Below, piece after piece: positions 12,851-24,849 of a DNA stretch of 64,000 nucleotides; position 1 is the first letter of the stretch; every line of letters starts with the position of its first letter. The notes below the pieces were generated by a model that was not told the origin of the DNA, made no database searches, and saw only the letters and a list, made by a program, of their open reading frames with translations. Source of the DNA: Molanna angustata. Its lineage: Eukaryota > Arthropoda > Insecta > Trichoptera > Molannidae. The position numbers and the translations under genes were made by a program. The stretch is from the NCBI GenBank assembly GCA_963576475.1, contig OY754972.1, positions 33,084,556-33,148,555 on the forward strand, in the 5' to 3' direction.

Positions 12851-13830
12851 ATTGAATGTGTATTGTAGTTAACCTAAAATAGTTTAATAATTTTCCTATA
12901 CAAAATCAGTATATTCTTGGTTTTTAAGTAGTAAGTATTAGGTATGTAGGTACCTACCTACAATGATGTTCTAAATTAATTCGAATTCGATTTATAACAA
13001 ATTTTATTTGAATATCAGAATGTGTCCGTTACCATAGTAACCATGTTCCAACATGTGAAAAATATCAAATGTTATGGAGACATTTTTTGAATATGTAGGT
13101 ACCTACATTGGTTTGTTCGATGCCATAAAAATGAAAATTGTCAGAAAAATCAAATATTTTTAACAAATTATGCAATTTTATTACGCCTATATCTTTACTA
13201 ATAATTAACAGACTTTTACAATATATGTCTTAAAACTTGCTGTAATGTCTTGTGTTTCATTTTATTATTTCATAATCACATTTATTTCAAAGGTATATTA
13301 TTTTAAAGAACATATTCATTCTATAGGAAAATTAAATATCGTATGAAAAGATATTAAAATGGCGGGGTTATATGTACATTTGTACAAAACGCTTACTTTA
13401 AAAATAAGTTAAACATTATAATTAGACAAAATATTCACCATGTTTTTCACTTAAAAGCTAAGTTATACTTGAAAATATATTTTTTTCGTGTAAATACGTA
13501 CTTCTAACTTTTAAACTAACAGATATTTGCGTGCAAAATGTACACTTTTTTGACAGATATGACTTGGAAAATTTTGTATGAAAAAAATAATTATTGAAAT
13601 ATCTTTAAAATTCAGCATTTCAATCGCATTATTTTTAGCGTGACACTGCATCAGGTATACTGGTACACGTTCGCACATAAATTAGATTTTTAGATGCTCT
13701 TGGTTTTTCAAAAGGCGTGAGACAAACACACACACACACACACACTAACTTATTGATTGCTTTATTACTTTAGATTTATCTTTTGATTTTTATTTTGATT
13801 TATTTATTCCGTTCGTGGTAACGAATTTTT

Positions 13831-14253
<423 letters not shown>

Positions 14254-14331
14254 TAGGTGCATTCCTATCTTATTTTACTTTGTTATTCTTTTTGTTAGTG
14301 AAATCTTTATTTTTGTTTCGATCTTGTCATA

Positions 14332-15675
14332 ATGGAAGAAATCCATAAACCTCCTGATCCTCCTGACCACATAACAATCCAACCTGATTCCTCTGCCGCA
14401 AAACCTAATAAAAGAAGACGCGAAGGAAACGATTTTCCTTCTCCTTCTTCCCCTACTTCCAAGTATCCTGATGTATCTGAAGCTTCTCACGCTAGTCCCT
14501 TAAATCTGAAGTACAGCAGTAACTCTCTCCCTCCCTTTTTGGTTTATGTTCAGAATGTGGACAATAATGCTTCTCTGCACCCTATGAAATTCGGCCAAAT
14601 CCTCTACAAAAACAAACTTGTTAATGTCTCTCCCGGCGGTGTCAAAGCCGAGGGAAGAAACAAGATTTCCGTCTCCTTCACAAACCTCAATGCTGCTAAT
14701 TCCTTTGTAGATTCTTCAATTCTTACCTCTAATAACCTTAAAGCATATATTCCATCTTTTAAACTTACAAAAATGGGCTTAGTAAGAGGCATCTCCACCG
14801 AACTGTCAAAAGATGACATTATAGAAAATGTGTCTGTGCCATCCCAATTTGGAAAAATAATCAAAGCCAGACGTTTGAATTGTAAAGATTCCTCGTCTGG
14901 ATCTATCGAATGGAAAACCTCTCAAACGGTTGTTTTGACCTTTGAAGGTCAGACTCTTCCGAAGAACGTCTACCTCTACTATAACTCTTTGCCAGTTGAG
15001 CTATATACATTCCCAACAGTTCTTTGTTTCCGATGTTGCCGTTACGGTCACACTAAATCCCAATGCCGTTCTCAGCCTCGGTGCTTCAAATGTGGGGAAT
15101 CCCATTTGGGGGAAACCTGTGCATCAACAAAACCTGTTTGTATTAATTGTTCCGGTGCTCATCCTGCTTCTAGTCTCTTTTGTCCCGAATTTTCGAGACA
15201 AAAAAACATTAAACACTCAATGGCCTCCGAAAACATTTCCTACGTAGAAGCGTCAAAATTATACCCAACAAGTAAAATGAGTTACAAAGAAGCTACATCG
15301 GCTTCTTCCTCCACGCCTATTTCCATTCCTTCACGTAATCAATCCTTTAAAATGACTCTTAAAAACATTCCGAAAGAACAAAGACCTAAAGTTTCTCCAC
15401 ATTTTGACAAAGCCAGTCATGAAAATCTTCTTTCATACACAAATGGCCAAGCTACAATGCCTAGTGACGGCTGCGCCATTGGCAAAAACATGCGTTGCAA
15501 CCCAGAACCTTTCAATAAATCCAACGACCTGACGTCAATCATCCCCATGATAGCCCAAATCCTAATTTCTTTATTTTCTGACATCGATAACTTACCGTCC
15601 TACGCTGCCAACTCTCTTCCATTTCTCAACGATCTAGTGCAATATAATGGCTCCACATCCAAAAACAAAGAATAA
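14332..15675 (+). CDS. LINE ORF1, gag-like nucleic-acid-binding protein
   Basis: 447 residues, complete, starting at the first ATG downstream of the short 5' UTR. The N-terminal 60 residues are Pro/Ser/basic and probably disordered. The middle looks like the RRM-like gag core. Around residues 233-285 there are three consecutive zinc knuckles: [14 protein letters not shown] (CX2CX4HX4C), [13 protein letters not shown] (CX2CX3HX4C) and [15 protein letters not shown] (CX2CX3HX6C). This order is typical of ORF1 in R1/I/Jockey-type LINEs, where the protein binds element RNA. Its last 29 bases overlap the start of ORF2 in another frame. There are no internal stops. Confidence 0.9.
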   Translation: MEEIHKPPDPPDHITIQPDSSAAKPNKRRREGNDFPSPSSPTSKYPDVSEASHASPLNLKYSSNSLPPFLVYVQNVDNNASLHPMKFGQILYKNKLVNVSPGGVKAEGRNKISVSFTNLNAANSFVDSSILTSNNLKAYIPSFKLTKMGLVRGISTELSKDDIIENVSVPSQFGKIIKARRLNCKDSSSGSIEWKTSQTVVLTFEGQTLPKNVYLYYNSLPVELYTFPTVLCFRCCRYGHTKSQCRSQPRCFKCGESHLGETCASTKPVCINCSGAHPASSLFCPEFSRQKNIKHSMASENISYVEASKLYPTSKMSYKEATSASSSTPISIPSRNQSFKMTLKNIPKEQRPKVSPHFDKASHENLLSYTNGQATMPSDGCAIGKNMRCNPEPFNKSNDLTSIIPMIAQILISLFSDIDNLPSYAANSLPFLNDLVQYNGSTSKNKE

Positions 15676-17551
15676 TAACTCAATCTGCATATTACAATGG
15701 AACAGCAGAAGTCTAGTTTCGAATAAAATAGACTTTTGCTATATTTTAAAAACATACAATATTAATATTGCTGCGGTATCAGAGACCTGGCTTAAACCAG
15801 GATCCGATTTTTTTATCCCCGATTACACGATTCTACGAGACGATCGATATGATGCTCATGGAGGAGCTGCGTTAATATTTAAATCTTCATTGCCATATAA
15901 TGTAATAAATATCCCCTCACATTCTAATATCCAAATAGTTGCTGCTAACATAAATAATATAAGTTACATCTCAACTTACTGTCCACCTAACACTTTTTTT
16001 GATCCTAACTACTGGAATTTATTGATATCATTATGTTCCTCTCAAATATTTATATTAAGTGACTTTAATGCCCACTCGCCCTCCTGGGGATGTGTTTCTC
16101 AAGACAGTTCAGGCGACTCAATTTTGACGTTTTGCGATGATAATAATATGTGTATCTTGAACAATGGCTCACCAACTAGATTTACTTCACCATCACAAAA
16201 TCAAAGTGCAGTTGACCTTTCCTTGTGTTCTACCAATCTAGCTACCTCCACTTCCTGGACCGTCATGGATGACACCTTTTCTAGTGACCATTTCCCAATA
16301 ATTCTAAACTATTCTCCTAGTCCATCGTTTTCAACAACATATACAAAAGTCAGTAAATTCAAATTGAATTTAGCAGATTGGTATAACTTCCATAAAATCT
16401 TAGAAGAATCCGTTAGCACTCTTCCACCTCTTATGTTTCCAGCGGATTTAAATACAATTTTCTCTAAACTATTATCAGTTATTAAATCAGCTGCCGAGTC
16501 TTGCATTCCAAAAACAAAAAAATCGAAAAAATCTAAAACTCTCCCGCCATGGTGGGACGACGAATGCTCAGAACTCATTCTAGAGAGAAAAAAAGCCATG
16601 AAAAAATACAGGAAAAATATGTCACTGTCCAATTTTCTTAATGCAAAAAATATTCAAGCATTAACTAAGAAAACTTTAAGAAAAAAGAAACGTCAAGGCT
16701 GGTATGACTTCTGTAATTCCCTTTCTCCAGAATCTTCTACTTCTCAAATCTGGAATAAAATTCAAAGATTTCGTGCATCATATTCTCCTACATATACTAA
16801 CTCCCAGGATGACTGGATAATGTCATTTACCGATAATTTGGCCCCTGCCTACGTTCCAAGCTTTGAAGAGGTATGCAACTCTTCTCATAATTCACAGCCT
16901 GCCTCCTGGCTTACCTCTCCATTTAAAATAGAAGAATTATTAATTCAAATTCAGTCATTATGTAATACGGCTCCAGGAGTGGATGGTATTTTAAATATAT
17001 TTTTTCAAAAATTTCCTGCTAATCTTCTGTCATACCTTTTAGATATGTACAACCTAATTTTACAAATAGGATTCGTACCTTCAGAATGGAAGACCCAGAT
17101 AGTTATTCCAATTTTGAAACCGGGTAAAGATGCAAAACTTGGTTTTTCCTATAGACCTATTGCACTTTCATCTTGTTTCTTAAAATTATTAGAGCGTATG
17201 TTGAAAAAACGATTAGATTGGTATATAGAACATAATAACCTTCTTTCGACTTCACAATTTGGTTTCCGAAAATCAAAATCTTGTCTTGATAACCTGAGTA
17301 TTTTAACAACTGACATTCGGACTGCTTTCTCTAAACAAGAATCTACTGCAGCAGCCTTTTTAGATATATCTGGCGCATATGATAACGTTCAGCTTCCTGT
17401 ACTGAAAAATAAATTATCTACAATAGGTATTCCGGATCAACTGTGTCGTCTCATTCATAACATATTTTCCGAACGCACTATTAATATCAATAGAAATAAT
17501 ATAAATATATCAAGAACCATATGGAAAGGAGTACCTCAGGGCTCCGTATAA
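15647..17551 (+). pseudogene. LINE ORF2, endonuclease plus N-terminal half of RT, ends at a premature stop
   Basis: 634 codons from an ATG that overlaps the end of ORF1. The N-terminal third is an AP-like endonuclease with WNSRSL, the acidic SETWL, SDFNAHSP and the late SDHFP motif, which cover the usual catalytic Asn, Glu, Asp and His positions. The reverse transcriptase follows, with TAPGVDGI, SYRPIALSS, FGFRKSKS and AAAFLDISGAYDNV. The frame stops at TAA (17549-17551) immediately after GVPQGSV. Family members carry Leu at this position, so one base change would explain the stop. The same frame stays open downstream. Confidence 0.88.
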
Positions 17552-19120
17552 AGTCGTATTTTTTTTAATGTCTACTGCTCAGATCTTGAATCGAAACTCC
17601 CTGATAAGGTTTCCTTTGTTAATTATGCTGACGATATTAGCATATATGTTTCAAATAAATTTATTGATATATCCGTAAAGGATTTAACTATGGCTATCAA
17701 AATAATAAACAAATGGGCTCTTAAAAATGGTCTCCAGGTTTCCCCTCAAAAAAGTAAGGTTGTAATTTTTACTCGTAAACACAAAACTCCCGCAGTAAAC
17801 ATAATTATTGACAATATCAAAATTCCTGTGTTAAATCAAGTTAAATTTCTGGGCTTAATTTTAGACAGAAAAATGTCATGGAAACCTCACATTGAGCATG
17901 CTATTGCCAAATGCGAAAGAAATTTAAACCCTCTTCGAGCCGTTTCCCGAGTGTGGTGGGGTTCTCACCCGTCATGCATGAAAATCCTTTACAATTCTCT
18001 GGTTCGTGGTGTCCTTGATTTTGGTAGCTTTCTTTGGGACCCGATCCCTTCATTTCTTCAACTTAAACTTGAAAGAATTCAATCAAAGGGCCTGAGACTG
18101 GTTCTCGGTGCTATGCGTTCAACACCCATTAATGCTCTTCAAGTGGAGGCACTAGACATGCCTCTTAATCTTCGCAGAGAATTATTGGCAGTCAAATTTC
18201 TCACAAAGCGGATAAATATTAATACACACCCCATCATGCGTAAACTATCATCCTTGCTATCTCTATGTCAATCCACTAGATTCTGGGCCAAAAAACCATA
18301 TCCTCACTTATGCTTAGCATATTTAAAGCTCCGTGATAGAATAACCGATTCTCCTAACTATTCTTGCCTGCCATACTACCAAACTCCCTTTAAGGTTAAT
18401 TTCATTATTCCCAATATAATTGAAAATATTGGCATCAACAAATCGACTCAATTACCCCCCCACACCATTAACAAAATCTTCAATAACATAGTAAATTCTA
18501 AATGGCCGTCACATCTTAAAATTTATACTGATGGGTCAAAAATGTATCCAAATGGACCATGTGGCTCCGCAGTGTACATTACTTCCTTAAATACTGAACT
18601 TCTCTTTAAGCTTCCCCCTGGGTCATCTGTCTATTCAGCGGAGTGTTTGGCGATAAGAGAAGCAATAAAACTTCTAGACTCTCTTCCCCATTCAAAAATT
18701 CTGATCCTTTCTGATTGCTTAAGTTCCCTCAAATCCTTATCCAACGATCTCTCTAAATTTCCAGACAACGAACTACTTTGCTCTATCAGATATCTCATGT
18801 GTAGTCTTATAGAAAAAGACTATGAAATTATACTAGTGTGGATCCCTTCCCACGTAGGTATAAATGGGAACGAGATCGCGGATAAATTAGCAAAACAAGC
18901 CTCCAGTTCTGATGCCTCTTATTTTAACAATTCCCTTTCCATCCAAGACACAATTCGTTCTCATTGTAACATTGTCAAAAATAAATGGCAAGACCTGTGG
19001 AAAATCACTTCTGAAACCAAAGAAACATACTACTATAATATCCAATTATACATTCCATCTTTTCCATGGTTTCATAAAAAAAAATGTCCAAAAGAGAGAT
19101 CTCTAATATCTCGAGAATGA
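17552..19120 (+). pseudogene. LINE ORF2 continued: RT palm/thumb and RNase H
   Basis: Continues the ORF2 frame after the TAA. The RT catalytic motif NYADD is at about 17621-17635, followed by the thumb region (GLQVSPQKSK, VKFLGLILD). RNase H lies at about 18510-18910 with IYTDGSK, SAECLAIREA, LILSDCLSS and the final NEIADKLA, so the four acidic catalytic positions look intact. An internal ATG at 17690 could only give a protein without the catalytic RT motif. This frame closes at 19120 just after an A9 run, where the correct C-terminus switches frame. Confidence 0.88.
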
Positions 19121-19374
19121 GATTGGGTCATTGCTCAATTGCCTCTCACCTTTATAAAATGAATATAAAAGAAAACCCTTCTTGTGCATGCGGGGCAGAA
19201 TTGGAAACACTCGATCACGTGTTCTTTGAATGCCCGATGCACTACGAATATGACATCTATCCCAACTTAAAAGTCCCTCTACCAGTCAACATGTCGCATC
19301 TCTTATCACTAAACTCTCTTGCTATTTATTCCGCAATATCCAAATTTATCCTTATCAATTGTATTAATCTGTAA
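19084..19374 (+). pseudogene. LINE ORF2 C-terminus, frameshifted
   Basis: The C-terminal domain continues in a different frame: ISRMRLGHCSIASHLY, then the Cys/His cluster CACGAELETLDHVFFEC, which is typical of the end of RNase H-bearing LINE ORF2 proteins. The frame change maps to an A9 run at 19076-19084, so it may be a real indel or a base-calling error. The stop is TAA at 19372-19374, about 80 bp before the A tail. Confidence 0.82.
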
Positions 19375-19544
19375 ATCGTAACATTCAATAACTTATTTTT
19401 TTATCTTTTCTTCCATTTGGCACAAATCACTCTTTAAGGGTGGGTTGCCTAATATTAAAAAAAAAAAAAAATGCAATTGACAGTTTTAACCATAGTCAAT
19501 AAGAGAATTTAATGCAGTATAAATTTTTGCATTATTTTTCCAAC

Positions 19545-20235
19545 ATTGAAGTGCGTATGTGTATGGATGGTAACATGTGGGTGCGTGCTTGCGCGCTTGT
19601 TAGTGCGTGCATCCATGCGTGCTTGTAGATGCGTGCGTGCGTGTGTGCCTGCGTGTGTGCCTGGGTGTGTGCGTGCGTGTGTGCCTGGGTGTGTGCGTGC
19701 ATGTGTGCCTGGGTGTGTGCGTACATGTGTGCCTGGGTGTGTGCGTGCGTGTGTGCCTGGGTGTGTGCCTGGGTGTGTGCCTGGGTGTGTGCGTGCATGT
19801 GTGCCTGGGTGTGTGCGTGCGTGCGTGCTTACGTGTGTGTCCCTTATAACTTTTTCACAGAGTCTAAAATTTCAAAAAGTATAGAAAGTGTTAGGCCTAC
19901 AAAATTTTTATACTCAGAATTTTTTTTTTCCAGTCAGATATTATCATCATTTAATTTTTTATATTATATTTCCACATATCTCAAAAACCATACAATCTAG
20001 AATGCTGAAAATTCGTGTAAATATAGACACATACCTACCTACAATACAATATCTCAAAAGTTTGTTATGAAATACCTAGTTACAGCGATTCTCATAATTT
20101 TTTTTATTGTAAAGGTATTTTTTATGACAAATTAGTGTGTAGGTATAACTACATTTTTTAATATGGAAAAACACCGAAACACCCCAACTAGATCGACATA
20201 GTTTTAAACAATTTGTATTGCAGTAAATAAATGGA
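19545..20235 (+). mobile_element. HLE copy with expanded GT tract
   Basis: HLE body sequence from the GT tract onward: CTTATAACTTTTTCACAGAG, CAGTCAGATATTATCA, ACCGAAACACCCCAACTAGA, then CAATTTGTATTGCAGTA. The 5' part and the 3' CTAG end are missing. It is diverged from the young copies. Confidence 0.75.
19550..19840. repeat. GT-rich minisatellite, 10- to 14-bp subunits
   Basis: Repeats of GTGTGTGCCTGGGTGTGTGC and GTGCGTGC variants. It lies where other HLE copies carry a short GT/CA tract, so it looks like an expansion of that tract. It stays open in all plus frames by composition only. Confidence 0.85.
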
Positions 20236-20280
20236 TTGATTTTCATATATAAATTAAAAAAATGACTATCACCGCGATAT

Positions 20281-20514
20281 TTGCAAAAAAATGTTCTGTA
20301 TAATTTCGAAGTTCACACTTCACACCTACCCGACGAGAAGTCAGCGGGACTTAAGTTAAGACTGCCTCAGACTAACCTGGTAGGTACACAAAATAATGTG
20401 TATTACAAAGTAGATCAACTGTTTAATGATTTGCCAAAATGTGTGAAGGAAGCATCTGGTCTTGTCGCTTTTCGTCGCCTAAGTGTTGAATACACAAAGG
20501 AAAAATTCTTTTAA
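20281..20514 (+). pseudogene. LINE reverse transcriptase C-terminal remnant
   Basis: 77 residues with LKLRLPQTNLVGTQNNVYYK, then QLFNDLPKCVKEASGLVAF. This is the usual C-terminal pattern of CR1/Jockey-like RTs ('LRVPRT..G.....Y....LWNSLP'). The upstream part is missing. The frame ends in TAA and is followed by a T-rich 3' region with AATAAA-like signals until about 20670. Confidence 0.65.
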
Positions 20515-20754
20515 GATATTGTGTACTTCCTTTGTATTTTTGTGTATGTAAATTTGAATATTTTCTTGTTTTTTGTTGTTTTTATATACCTACTTCATAC
20601 TGTGATAACTTTTTATTTTTTCAACTTGCTTATTGGTTATACTAGATGTTTACATCTAAATAAAAAATATACATAGGTACCTACATACATACATACATAC
20701 ATACAGTATACACAGTAGGTACAATATCTACGGGGACTCTCAATAGTTTGATTT

Positions 20755-20870
20755 TAACAAATGAGATCCAACTGTCGATGACGATAGTATGTATGTATAG
20801 TGTTGAAGAATACACATCAAACTATAAACCTTTATATCCAAATTATTGAATATTTTATGATATTTTGTTT
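20755..20870 (-). mobile_element. HLE fragment, 3' portion without CTAG
   Basis: ACAAATGAGATCCAACTGTCGATGACGATAG and the following body match the HLE 3' region, but the hairpin and CTAG terminus are gone. It is interrupted at 20871 by the mini-HLE. Confidence 0.75.
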
Positions 20871-21002
20871 TCCAACTGTGGTTTGTTCAAGATAAATTAT
20901 TTCTCTTAATGAATCGACAGTATTTGGTAGGAATTGTTAAACTATAGGTAGGTACATACTATCGGCATCGACAATTGTATCTCATGTGTTACATGCAACT
21001 AG
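20871..21002 (+). mobile_element. 132-bp mini-HLE with both ends
   Basis: Starts TCCAACTGTGGTTTGTTCA, has the TTAATGAATCGACAG fold, and ends ATCTCATGTGTTACATGCAA followed by CTAG. The flanks are T on both sides, as in the longer copies. The internal body is deleted, leaving little more than the two ends, so it may define the minimal mobilisable unit. Confidence 0.75.
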
Positions 21003-21270
21003 TTGATAAATATAATGTTACCTCCGAGATGATGGTTTATATAAATATGAATTATCAATGTTGGTTCCAAAATGTTTGTTACCATCTGTCGTTCCCTTGT
21101 GACTTGATAACACTTGATATGGTTGGTTTGTATTTTCAGCCCGCTAAAATAAAATTAAAACTTACTGAATATTAACACTATACAAGTTTATTTATTAAAA
21201 TTATGTACCTACTTAATTCAATAATTGACATAAATTGCTAAAAGACCCTATATAGACTAAAGCAGCCCAT

Positions 21271-21889
21271 TCACGATCGTGCCATTCGGCGTCATTCCAT
21301 ATGGACCGGCTCCATTTGGAGCATTGTAAAATTTTCATCACACTCACGGGCGCGCCATCGAGCCATCAAAATTAGTATACACAAGTGGTCGGCGCTTTCG
21401 CATTAATAAGTTCTATTTTTTTTAATGTTCAAGTAAAAATGAGTTATAATTCTGATGATGAGTTTTATACAACTGGTATTTAGCGGTTATACAACGGCTA
21501 TTTAGCGGTTTGTTTATATATAAATAGAAAAAAACAAAGAGAAAATGTTGTATTTTCGCATTCACGAGAGTGTCAAACAGCTCGGCGCAAAATGTTGTAT
21601 TTTCGCATTCACGAGAGTGTCAAACAGCTCGGCGCAAAATGTTGTATTTTCGGCGAGAAAATGTTGTATTTTCGCATTCACGAGAGTGTCAAACAGCTAC
21701 CGCTGGTTTTCACACTCACGAGCATGCCGTGCCGACAGGATGCGCCGCGCCGTTTTCACGGTACTACAGAGTTTCGATCGTTTGGAATTTCATTTTGGTG
21801 TGTCAGGCCAATTGGGCTGCGCGGGATTTGACATTCACGAGCGCATTTTGGAGTGATGGCAAGCCATTTGGAAGATGACACGATCGTGA
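21271..21889. mobile_element. non-autonomous element with short TIRs
   Basis: Outer ends TCACGATCGTGCCAT (21271) and ATGACACGATCGTGA (21889) are near-perfect inverted repeats around a central CGATCG. The interior is GC-richer than the flanks and includes three tandem copies of a ~50-bp module (21541-21705). No transposase is encoded, the superfamily cannot be named, and target duplications were not identified. Confidence 0.6.
21541..21705. repeat. tandem repeat, three ~50-bp units
   Basis: Units contain AATGTTGTATTTTCGCATTC, ACGAGAGTGTCAAACAGCT and CGGCGCAA. The third unit lacks the GCGC part. It lies within the TIR element. Confidence 0.9.
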
Positions 21890-22370
21890 GTATGCGACTG
21901 CCAATGAATTGTATTGACACCATAGATTTTTAATAATATTAGATGTTGTAGTTAGTAAATTTTGTATGAAACGAAGTGAGGCTTACCAAGACAACTTGGT
22001 TGGCAGACCACATCGTTTTTCAATAGAGAATAAAGACAAATGTGAATTGTTTTGTGAAAGTGTTGAAATGTAAGGAAAATTACTGCAATATGTAGCATTT
22101 ATTAACATCTAGTATATTATAATGAAAATCTATGATTGACACATGTCTTCTATAATTATTATTATCAAAATACACCTATTTTTTAATGATTTGTGCAGAT
22201 TTGGAAGGAAAATCCTGTTTTTAATGCATAAAAACACCAAATATAATCATACCAGCACAACCAAGAAATACACTTTTAAATTAAATGTAGGTACTAGAGT
22301 AACATAAGAGATAATAATTGTCAAATAATTTTGTACAACCTTATTGAATTAAGCATAAAAATTAAATTTA
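21890..22370. other. nothing recognised
   Basis: AT-rich and without supported genes. Confidence 0.4.
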
Positions 22371-22418
22371 GATTGATTGCTGCGAGACACCGGCTTGGAA
22401 TAGTGCTTCGCTATTTTC

Positions 22419-22484
22419 TATTATCTTCATTTTCGGGCGTTCCGTAAGCCGGGTACAGTTCACCACCAATTCTGGATGTTGCCT
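22419..22484 (-). CDS. possible terminal exon of the SAXO-like gene
   Basis: After the sequence TTTCACTTAATAAG, a phase-0 frame reads ATSRIGGELYPAYGTPEN and stops at TAG shortly after. The RIGGEL..P pattern loosely resembles the L-x-x-EGE module of the upstream exons, and the phase fits the preceding exon. Another minus frame is also open here for 70 codons. Coordinates are approximate, and this is a weak prediction. Confidence 0.22.
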
Positions 22485-22728
22485 TATTAAGTGAAACGAG
22501 ACTGGTTTACGTATTGGTATATTACGTATTGATATACTGGTGTCGTGCGATCCTTTATAAAGTAAAGTACACTCGCACATATTTGTCGTTGGTTATCCCA
22601 CATTGTGGGATATGCCGTCATAGAATGAAAAAAAAAAGTATTGTATGTTGATTTATCACAAAATATTCTGTTAGTTGAAAGGTATGTAGGTAATTAGTTA
22701 TTGGGTAGATAAGATCTATTAATTTAAC

Positions 22729-22992
22729 CTTTATCCATTTAAGGTTCAACGGTGGTTTCCCATCAATTTTGTCTTCATTTGGAGATCTGTTCCTTGGGTG
22801 TCTTTCCCTGATCAGGTAGTCCACATACGCCTTTCGATATTCCGGTCGAGTCTCAAAATTTTCATTGGCTGTAATTATGTTTTCTGGTTCCTTTAATGTC
22901 TCTGATGGTCTTGTATCAGAGTTATCAATATTTTTTGTATCCATTCCTAAGATGTCGTTGTATTTTGGTTGCGTGATAACATTTTTAGATTC
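22729..22992 (-). CDS. exon of SAXO/MAP6-like repeat protein gene
   Basis: The 3' splice site reads CCATTTTAG at 22993-22994. The exon then opens in phase 0, matching the phase-0 donor of the exon at 25605-26542. It codes for 88 residues with one recognisable repeat, FETRPEYRKAYVDY, followed by a basic stretch and PPLNLKWIK. The suggested donor AAG|GTTAAA is modest. If it is not used, the frame reads on to a stop at 22618-22620 through sequence that does not look coding. The intron between this exon and the previous one is 2.6 kb and holds a LINE fragment and two minisatellites. Confidence 0.65.
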
Positions 22993-23328
22993 CTAAAATG
23001 GATTATTGTTTACATGCGTGGAAATACATCACAAAATAAATAGGAAAAGAAACAGAAATACAGAAAGGTTATGTTAATCGGGCAGTCATAAATAAATAAC
23101 AAAAGACTGGATTTTAAGCATCCTTATTGAGCATTGCACTTTTTTGATTTATTTATTAAAGATCTTTTCATAACTTATCATACCTTGTTCATTCATTATT
23201 TAGATACTTTGGTATTTGTTATACATATTACCTATACCTTTATTATTCACCTTGAATTCATATTATTTGACATCTGAATGTAATCATTTAATAATACACT
23301 TATATTTACTAGTTATCTTCATGATAAA

Positions 23329-23556
23329 ATGGATCAGAGACTGCAAATAGATGCTATATATACTGACTATGCCAAAGCATTTGACCGCGTAAATCACCCA
23401 ACTCTCTTGCATAAATTGTCATTGATAGGTATACATGGTGACCTATTTAGGTGGCTTAAATCATATATTGATAATAGACACCAAATAACCTTGGTTAACG
23501 GACATTCTTCTAAATGTATTAGCGTGACATCTGGAGTCCCCCAGGGATCTCATTAA
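23329..23556 (+). pseudogene. LINE RT fragment, first part up to a premature stop
   Basis: 76 codons of reverse transcriptase with IYTDYAKAFDRVNHPTLLHK and TSGVPQGSH, stopped by TAA at 23554-23556. In the family a Leu follows PQGS-x, so TTA to TAA explains the stop. The same frame continues open for 290 codons. The 5' part of the element, including endonuclease, is missing. Confidence 0.8.
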
Positions 23557-24435
23557 GGTCCCCTTCTCTTTAATATTTACATAAATGACATCGGAAAATG
23601 CTTTTACAGTAGTCAAGTATTATTATTTGCCGATGACATGAAAATTTTCAAAACAATCTCAAATTGCTCTGATTGTGCCGATCTACAGAAGGATTTGGAA
23701 CGTTTATCCGTTTATTGCAATGAAAATTATCTTTCCTTAAATATATCCAAGTGTTTTTCTATATCCTTCACTAGGAAGACAAAAGTTGTAAAATACAATT
23801 ATAAACTGAACAATGTAGTTTTACCGACGAAAACAGACTGCAAAGATCTTGGCGTACACCTTGATTCAAAACTTCTCTTCGACAAACATATTGAAATTAT
23901 AGTAAACAAATCTTATAAAATGTTAGGCTTTATATTTAGAATCAGCAAATACTTTAAAAATCCCAATACATTAAAACAATTATATTGCTCTCTTGTCAGA
24001 GGTCAACTTGAGTACGCATCAACTATATGGAATCCCCAGTACAAGGTTTACATTCACTCGTTGGATCAAATTCAGAATAAATTCATTAAATATTCAAACT
24101 ACCGTTGTAACAATACTAACCAACCTACTATACTAACTTCTTTGACCACGCGACGCACAATTTCAGACCTTATGTTCCTTCATAGTATACTAAATGGAAA
24201 CATAGAATGTCATGAAATTCTTACCAATATCAAATTTAATACATCTACTCGCCGGACAAGACATACGTCACTTTTCTTCTCCAATATCTGTAAAACAAAT
24301 GCTTCCAAAAACGCTCCGATTAACAGAATGATAAACTTATTTAACTCTTACGAAAAAAATGCCGACTTAGACATATTTTTCGATTCACATATAACATTCA
24401 AAAATAAACTTATATCTAACATCGTGACATTATAA
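23557..24435 (+). pseudogene. LINE RT fragment, palm/thumb and C-terminus
   Basis: In frame with the preceding fragment. It reads GPLLFNIYINDIG, the catalytic FADDMKIF, then LSLNISKCFSISF, DLGVHLDSKL, SYKMLGFIFR, YCSLVRGQLEYASTIWNP and a C-terminal tail with TRRTRHTSLFF. It lacks an RNase H domain, so it belongs to a different LINE group (CR1/Jockey-like) than the copy at 14-19 kb. It lies antisense to the SAXO-like gene inside its intron. Confidence 0.85.
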
Positions 24436-24849
24436 CAATTAGGTACTGATTAATTTTATTTTTCCCAACCACTCTCAGCAATATATTTTCTTTTTCTTCC
24501 CAAATCATGAATCTGTCAATATATGTTCGTCTACACACACATGCACACCCTCTCTCACACACACACATACACACCCACACACTCACACTCTTTCTAGATA
24601 TCTCTTTCACTCACACATGTATTACTCTTCTCTCATGCGCGCACCCCACTAATTCACACTTTTTTTGTTGTATTATTATGATATTAGGTATAGTACGTAA
24701 GAGGTACATGTTATTTTTGTATTTTTATTTATTTAATTACAATAATTGTATGCATGTACTGTGTGCTGTCCTTGGTAAAATAAAATAAAATAAATAAAAT
24801 AAAATATTAAAAAAAAACAATAATGAAAGATTTCATTTATCAATTAACG

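Larger units (their letters stand above)
11505..13640. repeat. old dispersed repeat with internal tandem arrays (copy A)
   Basis: Starts ACTAGCTTTTATGTCCCGCC and shares ordered landmarks with 32998-34110: the GCCACAACCCC module, GTAGGTACCTACCTA followed by TTCTAAATT, TTACCATGG/TTACCATAG, and AAGCTAAGTTATA..TTGAAAATATAT. The two copies are strongly diverged but collinear. There is no coding capacity, and the ends are only approximate. Confidence 0.6.
23326..24815 (+). mobile_element. 5'-truncated CR1/Jockey-like LINE
   Basis: The RT coding part is followed by a 3' UTR with CACACA-rich stretches and a tail built of AAAAT/AAAT units at about 24778-24815. The 5' truncation point is about 23326; no target duplication could be assigned. 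Confidence 0.75.

Noticed and set aside
19532..20000. Several open frames rich in Cys/Val or His/Ala/Thr
   Set aside because: Artefact of the GT-rich minisatellite, open in all plus frames and one minus frame.
21545..21878. Three overlapping ~100-codon frames
   Set aside because: They fall on the triple tandem repeat and GC-rich part of a TIR element; no domain.
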